From Tachypleus tridentatus (lineage: Eukaryota; Arthropoda; Merostomata; Xiphosura; Limulidae): a stretch of DNA of 64,000 nt. This document shows positions 27,801 to 37,334 of this stretch, piece after piece. How positions within the stretch are numbered: the stretch's first letter is position 1; each line of letters opens with the position of its first letter. The stretch lies in the NCBI RefSeq assembly GCF_004210375.1, contig NC_134830.1:64396326-64460325 (forward strand). Direction: 5' to 3'. Under the pieces are notes generated by a model, which saw only the letters and a list, made by a program, of their open reading frames with translations, was not told the DNA's origin and made no database searches. The position numbers and the translations under genes were made by a program.

Positions 27801-30736
27801 AATAAAGATTACTGTAAAACATTATGATAAAAGCTCAAATACTAGCTAAGCAACAGGTACATTTTATAACATGACTGTAAAAGCACACTTAGTGATATGG
27901 TTCAGCTTGGCAAGATAATTCAACATACAAAATGTTAAATCATGTGTGCACAAGATTTAAGGAGGTAACACAATACACTGTGTTATTATAATACTTAAAG
28001 ACAATTTGCCAAATACTGCAAATTTTACTGAAAACCTTTACTTAATAGTAAGAACTATCAATATCATAACATCAACAATTATTTTAAAATATCGCTGAAT
28101 ATCAAAAATGTATTTATCTTCAGTACGTGTATATCACTGGATAATAAAAACTTCATGAAAAACCACAAAAACATCAAACACAAGTATGAAAATATTCTAT
28201 ACTATGTCACTTTCAAAGTTAGAATTTCATATTGATTTTTTGCAACTTATATTAATTATTCTTATAAACAACATGAGTAACGAATGACCTTTTATGGCAT
28301 GCAAACTCAAAGGGAATATAACTGATAAACTACGATATGAAATCAAAATTATTTAAGAACAATAGTTCATGTTTACTCATAAATGAAACTTTAATTTAGA
28401 CAGAAAAATCAGTTTACATATTGTTAACTCAGAAAATACCACAATTTGGAATAAATATTAAGAAATAATTTTAAAAACAAAAATAAAACTAACATACATG
28501 TATCAATTTGAAACAAACAACGTCTTAAGTACTCACTTTAAAACCCACAGAAAATCTTAATGTTATACATCAGTTAGAAACAAATAGTACATTAAATATT
28601 CAGTTCAAAAACACTCAAACACAATCCAAATGTATTTTCTTAAATACTAATTTTGCACAATGCTAATATACTGTATAACCATTTTACCCTTTGTTTATTG
28701 ATCCAATGTCAAAGCTGTCACTTGCTTCAAAATCCAACATCATATCATCAGAGGCCAGACTAGAACATGAGGAACCAATATCTGAACATGACTTCAGACT
28801 ATTACCAAAGTTAAATGCACTCTTGTTTCTGTAACTGTTATTCCAGTTTTCTTGCAGAGCACTCAGTTCAGTAACCGACTCTTGTAGAGAGGAAGTAAGC
28901 CCACTCGGATAGTACTTCCCACAACCAAAGGTCACTAGCCCTGGCTGGTCTGCTATTTCATCATCAATTAGAAATTCTCTATTGTCTGACTCACAGGTGG
29001 AACTGAAACAGCTCTGCTCTTCAAAAGTACTGTCAGTAGTATTTTGTGACACTTGGCTTGTACTCATATGACCTTTTTCTCTTTCACAATTTTGCAAAAG
29101 TAAAGAACTTAAGCCATTTTGACTGTCAATTTTTTCCCATTGTCCATCTTCATGTGTTTTTTCTGAGGTAGTGGCAATGACTGTGACCTGACTTTCACTT
29201 GAAATCTGTTTTTCACACTTAGATATGGCAGGTTTTGGAATGCTCAATAAGTCACTAGGCAAGTATGATCTTTTGGTATTTTGGCTACTGGGGCTTTGAA
29301 ATTTCTTCCAGTTTGTCTGACCTTCATCAAATTTCATTGGTGGTATTTTACGATATGTTAGAATACCCCGATATGAACCATAAGACTGAGGAAAGGAGTT
29401 TTCACTTATTCTTGTTGGTTTCTGCATACAGTTTTCTTTCTTGTCAGATCTGTAAGCTGATGCATTTCCTTGAAACTGGTTCTGTCTGCTACTGCTAGGA
29501 ATACGAGACAAAAACTGTTTATATGTAGCTTGAATAGAGGTAGCAGAATTTTGAAGTTTTAAATTTTCCAAGGATGGTTCATAACTCTTATTACAAACAG
29601 GTGATCCTTCAAATGAACTGAAACGTTCAGCATCTTTAAGAGTATCGGAATCTTCAGCTTTTGTGCCCACTTCGCTAAAACTATTTCCAAGTCCTGAATC
29701 TCGATCCCTGTGCTTACCAGATGAATTGATGCAAGTTTCTTGGCTGTTTAATGGGGATGGAGAATCACTTTGATTTTTTTTTGGTCGTGAGATACCTTCA
29801 ACCTGCTGTAACTTTTCATCTTTTAGCACGTCTTTTGTACTGACAACATTATATGAATTATCTGATAACCTTTCTTCTATTGTTCCAGTCTTCTTCTGTG
29901 GCATGTCTGAAGTGATGACTACTTTTTCTTTTAGATGCCGTTCTTGAGGCTTTCGTATTCCACTGATAAAAGACGTTAATTTGAAAGGCTTTGGAAAAGT
30001 ACGTACGGGTAACCCAAATTTTTGTAGACGGTCTCCCATATCGTTTTCTTTATCAATACTCTGATTACGAGTATTCTGTGCTGGTTCAGAGTAATACTGG
30101 TTACTTGAACTATAAAACACACTAACTGAGGGTGTTTTTTCTACATACATCTTCAGACTTTTCTATATCCTGTTCACTTTTGTCAGGTGAGATGGTATAG
30201 TTCTTGGAATTAGATGAAATATTTGATGAAAGATTATCATTATTATCAGTCATATGCAACTTTTTTGAATTACATTTATTTAAATTAGAATCAACTGTGT
30301 CTGGTTTTGATTTAATAAAACTGGCATTTATTGGTGACAGTGTTTTATTCTCTTGATTAATCTGTGAAATACCAGCTATGGAGCTGGTTGATGGTGATGA
30401 TGGTGATATTTTATTTCGTCCCAAAGATTTTGCTGAATTAGGTACAAGAATGTGAAGTTTAGAAGGTCTATTTTTGTTCAAATTAGAAGAAAGAGAAACA
30501 TTTTCACTGAACCCATTATGTTTTTCTGAAGCAAAGGTTAGTCTTCCAAGATGGGGAAGCTTACTTGTTGAAAGTGGTCGTTTTTTCAAAGCAAGTCCAA
30601 AAGAATCTGCAACATTCCTGTTATAAGGAGAAGATCTTATAGATCTTGGAGCAATTCCAGACTTGGGAGGATCCATAGGAGGATTAGAATAATAAAGATC
30701 TTCACTGGTGATCTTACGAGAGTAGCATGTCCCCAT
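12756..30736 (-). CDS. CCSER2-like: CCSER1/CCSER2-like coiled-coil serine-rich protein, whole coding span
   Basis: This multi-exon gene runs right to left: coding exons 28,688-30,736, 22,566-22,815, 19,556-19,594, 18,857-18,964, 15,511-15,600, 15,060-15,105 and 12,756-12,826, plus a non-coding first exon near 35.8 kb. Splice phases match from the first through the fifth of these. The protein is about 680 residues of Ser/Asn-rich, disordered sequence ending in an acidic DDMMLDFEASD box. A predicted helical segment (QDMNSIKTQLLHLKSVLHE) and a coiled coil (RRQVILLQEQLEEKDCVIRL) follow. The acidic box, first helix, short linker and second helix occur in the same order in human CCSER2, which has a similar length (about 830 residues). 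The vertebrate proteins are poorly characterised and linked to microtubules and mitosis. CCSER1 and CCSER2 cannot be told apart here. A one-base frameshift at 30,135-30,140 is probably a sequence error. Confidence 0.75.
12827..15059. other. Intron of the CCSER-like gene, nothing recognised
   Basis: No repeats or extra exons were identified by eye. A tiny exon that resolves the phase conflict between the flanking exons could be hidden here. Confidence 0.5.
15060..15105 (-). CDS. CCSER-like exon after the coiled coil
   Basis: The acceptor is TTTTCCCCAG and the donor G|GTAACA; the exon is 46 bases. Entered in phase 0, as the previous exon requires, it reads TECTAVTDKSETFLE and exits in phase 1. 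The CT...DK...T spacing resembles the CTYADKYTQT stretch after the coiled coil in human CCSER2 (from memory). An alternative frame (LSALQLQTNLKLFLK) would need a different entry phase and is less likely. Confidence 0.55.
15511..15600 (-). CDS. CCSER-like coiled-coil exon
   Basis: The exon is exactly 30 codons, phase 0 at both ends (TTTCTCTAG acceptor, ATG|GTATAT donor). The peptide ENSDLRRQVILLQEQLEEKD then CVIRLLQQQM has heptad-spaced Leu/Ile and charged residues, typical of a coiled coil. It corresponds to the NEIKQLKDEIKKKDEKIQLL segment of human CCSER2, sharing the KD(E/C)-I-LL core. Confidence 0.85.
15779..16052 (-). mobile_element. tRNA-derived SINE (family A), full length, with 14-bp target duplication
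   Basis: The minus strand carries the whole family A sequence: a tRNA-like head (GGCCTGGCATGGCC..., A and B box-like parts), the conserved GGTGGGTGGTGATGACTAGC middle, and a GCGCAAAATTC-like 3' end with a short A-rich tail. Flanks TTTGAGTAAAGTTA at 15,765-15,778 and 16,053-16,066 are identical, a clear L1-type target-site duplication. It sits in a CCSER-like intron. Confidence 0.92.
16498..16735 (-). mobile_element. Diverged copy of SINE family A
   Basis: The order of blocks matches the 15,779-16,052 copy (GCATAAAGCAACTTGAGGGC, TTCTTGGGCTAC, ATTATAATGCTCCCACAGCT) but with many substitutions and a shortened middle. The tRNA-like head is barely readable, so this is an old insertion. Confidence 0.75.
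16736..18856. other. Intron of the CCSER-like gene, nothing recognised
   Basis: AT-rich sequence with no supported exon or repeat family seen. Confidence 0.5.
18857..18964 (-). CDS. CCSER-like linker exon
   Basis: The exon is exactly 36 codons, phase 0 at both ends, with acceptor TTTATTACAG and donor TTG|GTAAGT. The peptide begins NVFYQNLVNSDLPSGYLMGK and ends SPQSQSALKL. It falls between the two helical exons, where human CCSER2 has a Ser/Pro/Glu-rich linker. Confidence 0.8.
19556..19594 (-). CDS. CCSER-like 39-base micro-exon
   Basis: Acceptor CTTTGCAG, 13 codons (AETLNPFETSTAE), donor GAG|GTAAGC, phase 0 at both ends. The clean splice sites and phases carry the call; the peptide itself has no recognised motif. 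Confidence 0.7.
19595..21319. other. Intron of the CCSER-like gene, nothing recognised
   Basis: AT-rich, with no supported exon or recognised element. Confidence 0.5.
21320..22020. repeat. About four diverged tandem units of 150-220 bp
   Basis: The motif CTATAACTCCAAAAGGAAAG or a close variant recurs near 21,330, 21,480, 21,700 and 21,870. Each time it is followed by an AAATTTTGCA-like block, a (C)ATACTAAGTGGA block, and in three units by ACCTGGGTATTATTACTTAT or a variant. Two units end with TTTTAATGAGGCAAGC. The organisation suggests a decayed tandem or internally repeated transposon. No coding sequence was found. Confidence 0.75.
22566..22815 (-). CDS. CCSER-like conserved helical exon
   Basis: The acceptor is TTTATGTTAG and the donor GAG|GTGAGC. 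Joined to the phase-2 end of the large exon, it gives 84 codons and exits in phase 0. The C-terminal part (LDVPTYKLICQDMNSIKTQL, then LHLKSVLHE) matches the human CCSER2 segment LDEMTLRHMVQDCTAVKTQL, followed there by LKLKRLLHQ. This is the most diagnostic exon of the gene. Any coding upstream of the acceptor is intron read-through. Confidence 0.9.
22816..23293. other. Intron of the CCSER-like gene, nothing recognised
   Basis: Begins with the long T-rich tract expected before the downstream acceptor on the minus strand. No element seen. Confidence 0.5.
23294..23440. repeat. Three 49-bp direct repeats
   Basis: Three head-to-tail copies of a 49-bp unit beginning GATAAATCAAATGACAGAGG. The second and third differ at one base and the first has three changes, which indicates recent tandem duplication. 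There are no spacers. Confidence 0.95.
23441..25118. other. Intronic sequence, nothing recognised
   Basis: Short ORFs near 24.2-25.0 kb on both strands have no motif or splice support. Confidence 0.5.
25123..27745. mobile_element. Foldback DNA transposon with about 800-bp inverted arms
   Basis: The left arm (about 25,123-25,930) and right arm (about 26,915-27,745) are diverged reverse complements over their whole length, down to blocks such as GGTCATTCCATGTCAAAT, GGCAAATTCATTTTTGGGCA and TGACCATGTCACCAGTTATT. The termini are AGGTCATTCC at left and, reverse-complemented, GGGTCATTCC at right. Each is flanked by TATG (25,119-25,122 and 27,746-27,749), suggesting a 4-bp target duplication. The roughly 985-bp core contains a broken coding fragment. 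It lies in the large CCSER-like intron. The superfamily was not identified: the long arms and possible 4-bp duplication limit the options, but no transposase was found. Confidence 0.85.
26184..26610 (+). pseudogene. Broken coding fragment in the foldback core
   Basis: An open frame of about 90 codons begins with an acidic Ser/Asp-rich stretch, followed by CMASIYDHEWYVGNIKDRSD and DVLVSFMK. It ends at a TAG (26,460-26,462) directly followed in frame by IPFQHILCLI. The pattern of a small-residue YD-WYVG strand, DV-V-FM, then a (W)-P/(W)IP-ILC end resembles C-terminal modules I remember from uncharacterised transposon-like proteins of hydra and aphids, where W occupies the stop position. That recollection is unverified. 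No start with host-gene context and no splice sites were found. It is probably the last remnant of the element's own protein. Confidence 0.55.
27750..28687. other. Intron of the CCSER-like gene, nothing recognised
   Basis: Sequence between the foldback element and the donor of the large exon. No element seen. Confidence 0.5.
28688..30736 (-). CDS. CCSER-like large first coding exon
   Basis: The minus-strand acceptor (TCTTTTGCAG) is at 30,757 and the donor GG|GTAAAA at 28,688. The first ATG inside the exon (30,736) begins MGTCYSRKITSEDLYYSNPP. Upstream codons belong to the intron or 5' UTR. The protein is Ser/Asn/Lys-rich with clusters of SSS and basic SR/KR patches and ends in SDDMMLDFEASDSFDIGSIN, the acidic box seen in CCSER2. 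The frame shifts once, between about 30,122 and 30,150, at a run of six A (T6 at 30,135-30,140). The exon from the ATG is 2,049 bases; the exit phase needed by the next exon fits 2,048. One surplus base therefore explains both facts. Confidence 0.85.
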
Positions 30737-30756
30737 TAAATATAACAGAAGTGCAA
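30737..30756 (-). other. 5' UTR part of the large exon
   Basis: There are 20 bases between the acceptor and the chosen ATG. The ORF continues upstream with a hydrophobic MSFAVALLLYLM stretch, but most of that is intron sequence before the TTTTGCAG acceptor. Confidence 0.6.
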
Positions 30757-30916
30757 CTGCAAAAGACAAAATACTGCTTTATTATTAAGATACCAAATAG
30801 CAACATGTACTTCTTTCAGTACTGTGAACCTATTAAATTTCAGTACTGAAAAACTTTTAAAAATCTGTACAACAAACATATTTTTCACTAGTATTATTAT
30901 CCATGTTTATACATAC

Positions 30917-31262
30917 AAGTCATAATTTTTAAGTCCAAACAAAGCACATTAAAATTAATCACAATATGTAGGTACAAGTGACAATGTGAGATTATAAAAT
31001 TTATCTTAGGTTTTCAAGTTGACTGTAAAAGTAGGACCAACATTACGGTGGGGATACACTGTCTATCGTATTGGAGGTTAAGACTGGTAGATGGTGTATC
31101 ACCCCCACAATGTGGGTCCTACTTCTTCAGTCACCTCCAAAACCAAAGATACACTTAATAATCTCACATTGTAGCTTGTACCCTAGAATCTTTTAAAAAA
31201 ATGCAGCATATTTTGTTTAACTTTAATGTGTTTTGTTTTGGCTTAAAAATTATGATTATAAT
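30917..31262. repeat. Palindromic MITE-like foldback, about 345 bp
   Basis: Left-arm blocks CATAATTTTTAAGTCC, AAACAAAGCACATTAAA, GACAATGTGAGATTAT and AAGTAGGACC recur in reverse complement and reverse order on the right. The centre is near 31,085. No coding capacity was found. It sits in the intron between the non-coding first exon and the large exon of the CCSER-like gene. Confidence 0.85.
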
Positions 31263-34200
31263 ATAATTAATCAGAGGTTGGGAATTGCTGTTCCTAATGC
31301 AGTCCTTCCTCATGATTTTGTTTACTTATTTAACTTCATTTAAATGTATTTATTTAAATTCACTACATACACACACACACACACAAATATTTTGTTTCCA
31401 ACTTCAGTAGCCACACTTTACTATTACAAGCTGTATGAAAACTTCATGTTAACATATTCTTTTCTTTTTCTTTTCTGTTGATCACAAGATATTCAGAAAA
31501 ATTTATGTCATCAAAAATTTACTTTGAATTCAATAGTACAAATCTTTATAATGTCACTATTTTGCTGGAGTTTGTATAATGTTACATGCATATAATTATG
31601 AAATCCCGGAATTAAATGTTAACAAAAATTCATTGAAGCTAGCTTAAATTCAAAAGCTACACTTTACAAACTTTAAGCAAAGTATAGACAGTTTAGGGTT
31701 GAATATTGTAAAGAACTGCTTTTGTCTCTTCTTTGAGTGAGGTGAAAGTTTCATCTCTGTGCTAAAACTAAAAAAAATGAAGTTTCAACATAAAGACCAA
31801 ACATGACACACTTACGAAGTAAGGAAGATACAATCCATTATGAATTTCAACACTACAACATATATACTGTCAAAGTACTAGTGCTGAATTCTCCACAAAT
31901 ATGTAGTTATTAGTTATTTATTGGTATTTATAATGACAACTGCTATTAGAAAAATGGCTCAGTACACAAGCACTTTAAAACAAGACACTGTATCTCAGAA
32001 AATAAATAAACAAATGAATGTGTTACTGAAGACAGTGTAACTTAACAACAAAAATTAAATGACCAAATTTGGAAAGCAAAGTAAAAATCTGTTAACATAT
32101 CTAGTTGGCATTACATTTTGCAAACTCCACTAAATGTTCATAGAATGCACTTTTCTGTTTTGCATATAAATTATTTAAAATAGACATTATAAAGTTTTTA
32201 ATAACCTTTAAAAGATTGTAAAAAATAATGTTGAACCAACTGGAAAGGCATTACAGATTCAGAGAAACAAACTCCTAAATACTATTAATTCACAATAGTT
32301 TTATGTAGCACTCTTAAACACTATTAAATATTATATATATACACACACATCTGAAAAAAAGTCTTTCATAAACAAGATGTTTGTCTCATCAAAACAAAGG
32401 ACAATAAAGAAAACAAAACACTCATTACTTTTTTTAATTTTTAAATGGCAAAAAATACTGAATTTCAGTTAACATAAACAAGAACCATACTGTAATAATT
32501 ATATAACATAATAAAGCCACATTCTTAAGATTAATAAACTGTATTACCATACAAACATTTTCTACAAAAGTAAGTTATTTACACAAGTTTGAATTCATTT
32601 AGTTTTTATTTGTGTTACAAAATAAATATTTTTATGGAATCCAATTTTGAGGAATGAAAAGTTGCACTGGGTCTTATTATATATTTATTTCTTCTCTTTG
32701 GTGAAAAACTGATTAAAGTCTTTTTCTTTTTCTCAAACAGCATCATTTATTTACATTAATACTGTTCAAAAGAAACCCTGATAAGCTTTAGGATGACGTT
32801 AAATAAATGCCTTTGTAGACTGAAGACAAACCATAACTCTTAAAAAATAAAAATCAAGTTAAGAGCAGGGAAAAAATAAAAGGCACTTGGCTTGGTACAG
32901 ACCACAAAAAATGGAATAACTACATGAAGTGTAGCATGTTAAAATCTTGTCATATCATCAGATGGATAACGCCAATAATTGTGCTTATCTTTTAAACTAC
33001 ATTTTTAATGTACAAGAAGATAACGACCATCCACAAACTACTCATTTCTAACAAGCCATGACCTAACCCAACATAATTTATTTTTGAGTCAGTTTATACA
33101 CCTAAGAAAAATTTAAATAATTCTCAAGCCAAATCATTTAATAAACTAAAACATAATCTTAAAACTACACTATAAGAGAAAATAACAGAGTTCTGCCAGG
33201 GATTATAATATTCTTAATTTTTTATCACAAAGTTTAATATTATTATCTCTTATAGTAAAATAAGAATAATTAACTTTAGCAGTTGAGAGTCTCAAAACTT
33301 TCTTATAGTTTGTTGTCTATCTAAGTTTCACATATGAAAAAAACTTACCATGAAGCAAGAGTAATCATTATTAAAAGCTGAGATGTTTGAAAAAGGTTTC
33401 TTTCTCTTGGGCTATTCTTAGTTATATTCCATTCCATAGCAAAACAAAAAGTGTATTTGGTTCTTTGAATAAAATATTGTTTTATGTAACCTAGCCTGAT
33501 AGTTAACAGTTTAACTCGTGAATATAAAAGTTAAATCACATGAAGTATATTAACAAGGTATACTATTCTCTAGTTACCACACTCTGACAAATGAATTAAC
33601 CATTTTTCTCAACAAAATCACCTGTTTACAACTCAAAAACTCACCCCACATAACAAATGCAAAGTCAAAACTTCTTCAACTTTTAAGTATACTTTGCCTA
33701 CTTATCAAGATAATTCTGAATCAAAAACATTATCTCTATCAGCTAAGCCCATAACTGTGGTGAATAAAACCCAATCAAACATCCATACCTTTCATGGAAT
33801 ATTCATTTGTTAAAGAAATAATGTAAACTGAGCTATCTATTAAGATTTATATTAGTTTTTTTTCAACAATTATTAAACATAAATAATAAATGGAGAAGCA
33901 TAACTAATCCAAGTGAGTTTCCACTTATTTGACCTGTAAATGAAAATACAGGTAAAATAGAGGAGTAATCAGCTGATTTGAGATGGCAAAACAACTTTAA
34001 AAAATGGCTTTGTGCTTAGTAATGAAAAACAATATGTAAATATAAGAGCCAGTATTTTATGTCTTGTCCAATTACCCTGATGTTTCAAAATAAAAGTCAT
34101 AACAGGCAAAATGCATTTATCCAGATAGAATAGTTTGATTACTGTCTGCTCATTATGATTTTAGTGATGGGATTGAAATGGGGCAATGAGGGGGGGGGAG

Positions 34201-35806
34201 AGTCATGACACCTTATAAGTGTAGTAAGTGTTGGTATAATAAGTCTACAGTAAGGATGTAATGTGGATTCACCTAGCCTAGAGCCAAGTGCATAAAATTT
34301 ATCATGACTATAGAAAATATTGATTAAATTTTAAATTTAAACTAATCCTGAATTAATTTATGCTCTATTATATCAACATTTTTAATAAAAATCAAACCTC
34401 TTAAATCAATGGAGACTCCAAATTAATAAATCAAACATTTTTCCACTTTTGTTATCTATACATTTCATTTTATACTTTCAGTACATAGACTGACAGCAAT
34501 ATTAGATTACACTTTTGTTGCTAAGCGACATAAATTAAAAGCCACTGTTGGAATGTAGTGTTAGCAAAATGCACTGGCTTTTCTATATGTATTAGAAGTT
34601 GTTAATCTGCTTTTTACCAATAATTATTCTATGAATATGCCAGAAATTCATTTCATGAATTACCTCAATTTCGATTGGCTCACAAAGAAATTTGTTAATG
34701 TTTTATTGCCTCAACTGCTCTACCCTGCCTCTTTGCTGGTCAAGTACGATTTTAAAAAATTTATTTATTTCAGTTAGTTATAAAATGTAAGGTTAAGATA
34801 CACTAAGGGGTGGGAGTGGTAGTGCTTGCTCCATCACTTTGGATGGGTTATTTTACATTAGCAAAAGAAATGAACAATATGAGAAATAGAAAAATAATAA
34901 AATAAGTTGTGTGTGTATATATGTCTATGTTTAAAATATATATTAAAATTCTAAGAGGCCTATAAAGACCAAATGTTGACATACTAACAATAGTGCTCCT
35001 TATACAACTCCATAAAAATTTAGAACTTTTACTTATAAAGGAATATTAAATTTTATATAATCAGGTTTTGTTTAAGAAACTAGTTTTCATCTGATTTGAC
35101 TTTGTGACTACATGTAGTGAAAAACATATGCATGTTAACTTGCATCTTTTGATCCTATTATTTTCACAATATTGCAGAATAGATTAAAAAAACTTTTATC
35201 CTGTTGATTCCTTGGATAACATTGTAAACTTCAATATGATAATCACTGTCATTAATGTAGATAAAACAAAACAAAGGCTCAAACGCTAAAACCTAAGGTA
35301 CTCCACAACAAAAAGCCAGTGTGGGTGAACTCAATTAACAACCGTTGCTTTTTACCATCCAACCATCCTATAAGGTTCGAATATACAGTCCACATCCTTT
35401 CCTGGTAAGAAGATAGTTCCCTTTCATACATCAACGTCACTTTCACTTGTAATTAATTTATAGTTTCTTTATTATGTTATTCAGCCAAATACAAATCACA
35501 AAAATTCTTAAATTCTAGCATTTAGCATTACATTACTAACCAAACTGAACTTAAAGCTAAAATGCAAACTTAATACTTTACATATAATTAGTATTACTAA
35601 AAATAGTAATTAAACCGATATTAGTAATATTAGTCATTAGTATTACTGTTTCACTATTTAGTATTATTCGTATTACTATTAGTGCATATTATTATCACTT
35701 GTAACTTGATATTAACCACTGGTATTCAACATATCTTAGTTTATCTAACTTATCATTAACCTGCATAATTTTCACAAATAAATGTGAATTAGTCTTGTAT
35801 ATTTAC
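31263..35806. other. First intron of the CCSER-like gene, nothing recognised apart from simple repeats
   Basis: Contains an (AC)n run at 31,369-31,385, a G10 run near 34,187 and an ATT/TAGTATTA-rich tract at 35,583-35,700. No supported exon or transposon was recognised. Confidence 0.5.
31369..31385. repeat. (AC)n microsatellite
   Basis: Uninterrupted AC dinucleotides. Confidence 0.9.
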
Positions 35807-35960
35807 CTTTGCAATTTTCAGTTTCATCCACTCTTCCTACACCCACAAGTTACCACAACATCCTCATCGAATCAAAACCTACATAATTCCACTGCATTGG
35901 TGCTTTGACCAACGTCATATCTGATGACTGGATGCGATCAATTCCTCAATCGCCATCTAT
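35807..35960 (-). other. Probable non-coding first exon of the CCSER-like gene
   Basis: On the minus strand this less AT-rich island ends in a consensus donor, TTGCAAAG|GTAAAT, at 35,807. Joining it to the 30,756 acceptor gives no open frame into the protein, so it would be 5' UTR. It contains a short upstream ORF starting AGATGGCGATTGAGG that stops after 13 codons. The right boundary (transcription start) is a guess; no core promoter motif was identified. Confidence 0.45.
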
Positions 35961-36199
35961 CGTCCACAAAACTTTAGCAAACTGACAAGTTTCATTAAAC
36001 AATATTCACTTAACTATTCGAAATGAATTATTTTCACATTTAGCCTGTTGGAAATTTTAATAATTAGAGTTTTATAAAGTACGCAAGTGTTGAAATTGTA
36101 TTTTCACCAGTTGTAATGCACGCACACATGCATAAATGTAACAGTATTGTCTTTTGTGTGTTCGTGTAACTATTTAGTAAGATGTGAATAGATCACTCA

Positions 36200-36570
36200 T
36201 TAGATTTGGTATGGTGGTTCATTCAGTCCAAGGAGAGATGCCTACAAGTTTTCAGTTTCATATATTGCGTTTTGCTGTTTATGTGCGAGTTTTTGCGTTT
36301 CTTACCACTACCTCATCTCCTGTGGATGGATCTTCGCCAACGTTAGTATGGAGGTTTCATAACTCCATGAGGAGATGTATACGATTTTTCAGTTTTGTTT
36401 TTAGCGGTATTTTTTATGTGCGTTTCCATGTTTTTATCACTATTTCGCCACCTGTTAATTGATCTTTACCAACTTTAGCATGAAAGTTTGTTGGATTCAT
36501 GCCAAACTATACGCAAATTTTTGGCTTACATTTTTATATTTTGCAATTTTTATGGGCGTTTCTGTCTTTT
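36200..36570 (+). repeat. Three diverged tandem units of about 130-150 bp
   Basis: Successive units share a TTCAT(AA/TC)... opening, ATTTTTCAGTTT-like block, TTTATGTGCG, TTTCTTACCACTA/TTTTATCACTA and GATCTT(C/T)(G/A)CCAAC(G/T)TTAG. The third unit is truncated. A 92-codon ORF crosses two units (36,184-36,462) but is explained by the repeat. Confidence 0.7.
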
Positions 36571-36670
36571 CACAATTGCAGATAAGAGAAGCAACTTTGC
36601 ATATCCTAAAATAAACTCATTAATCATGAATTTACATAACTTCCGTCAAGGGGACAGGTACTTCTACTAA

Positions 36671-37334
36671 CATATATATATTTATATATGTATATGCTAG
36701 AAACTAATGCACTTGAACAGTAATATAGTCATGTAGAAATGTAAATAAAATACCTAAAAACATATGCACAAACATGCTACAATTTTTATAAAATATTTAA
36801 AGAATAAAAATATAAACGTGATTCCGAAAATTTTAATAGTATATAACAAAGAAACAAATCATTATGCTTTTATATCAGTTGAGTTGAGAAGTTTAATAGA
36901 TTGCAACTACTTGTTGAGTGAAGAAAGAAACGACGTTTTGGCTTTTACCTTAAACAATAAAGTATAGAAAGTGAAGTGAATGAATATATGTAGAAGAGAG
37001 AAAAATAATGTCTCCATATGCACAAGTAGTGTTCCATTGTTGACAGAGTCTACTGTGTCAGTGCTATGTAACTTTTATTAGAAGGTTCGTGCAAGAAATA
37101 AATTATTTTTTGTCCAGAAATGAAGCAGCATTAGTTCAGGCAGTTATCTTTCTTAGAAGAGAAGGTAACCAAGAATGCGTCTGTAACACCACAACTGAAG
37201 TGAAGTGTGCAGCTACAAATATATCTGAAGTCATTGGGCGAGGATTGTGCAAATTATCTGAATATGATGTAATGAAACAGATCGATTATTTATTAGTTTA
37301 ATATGCCAAAGTTTATACAGTCATATATGGTTGT
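36671..37334. other. Intergenic, nothing firmly recognised
   Basis: Two short ORFs (36,764-36,967 and 37,089-37,301) have no recognised motif. The second lies just before the gypsy-type remnant and might be related to it, but I see nothing to prove that. Confidence 0.4.

Noticed and set aside
30736-30769. Signal-peptide-like N-terminus (MSFAVALLLYLMG) at the start of the ORF above 30,736
   Set aside because: The hydrophobic residues are encoded partly by intron sequence before a good TTTTGCAG acceptor; the exon starts at 30,756 and the first ATG in it is 30,736.
36764-37301. Two ORFs of 67 and 70 codons as genes
   Set aside because: No recognisable domain, promoter or splice context; perhaps debris of the adjacent gypsy-type remnant.
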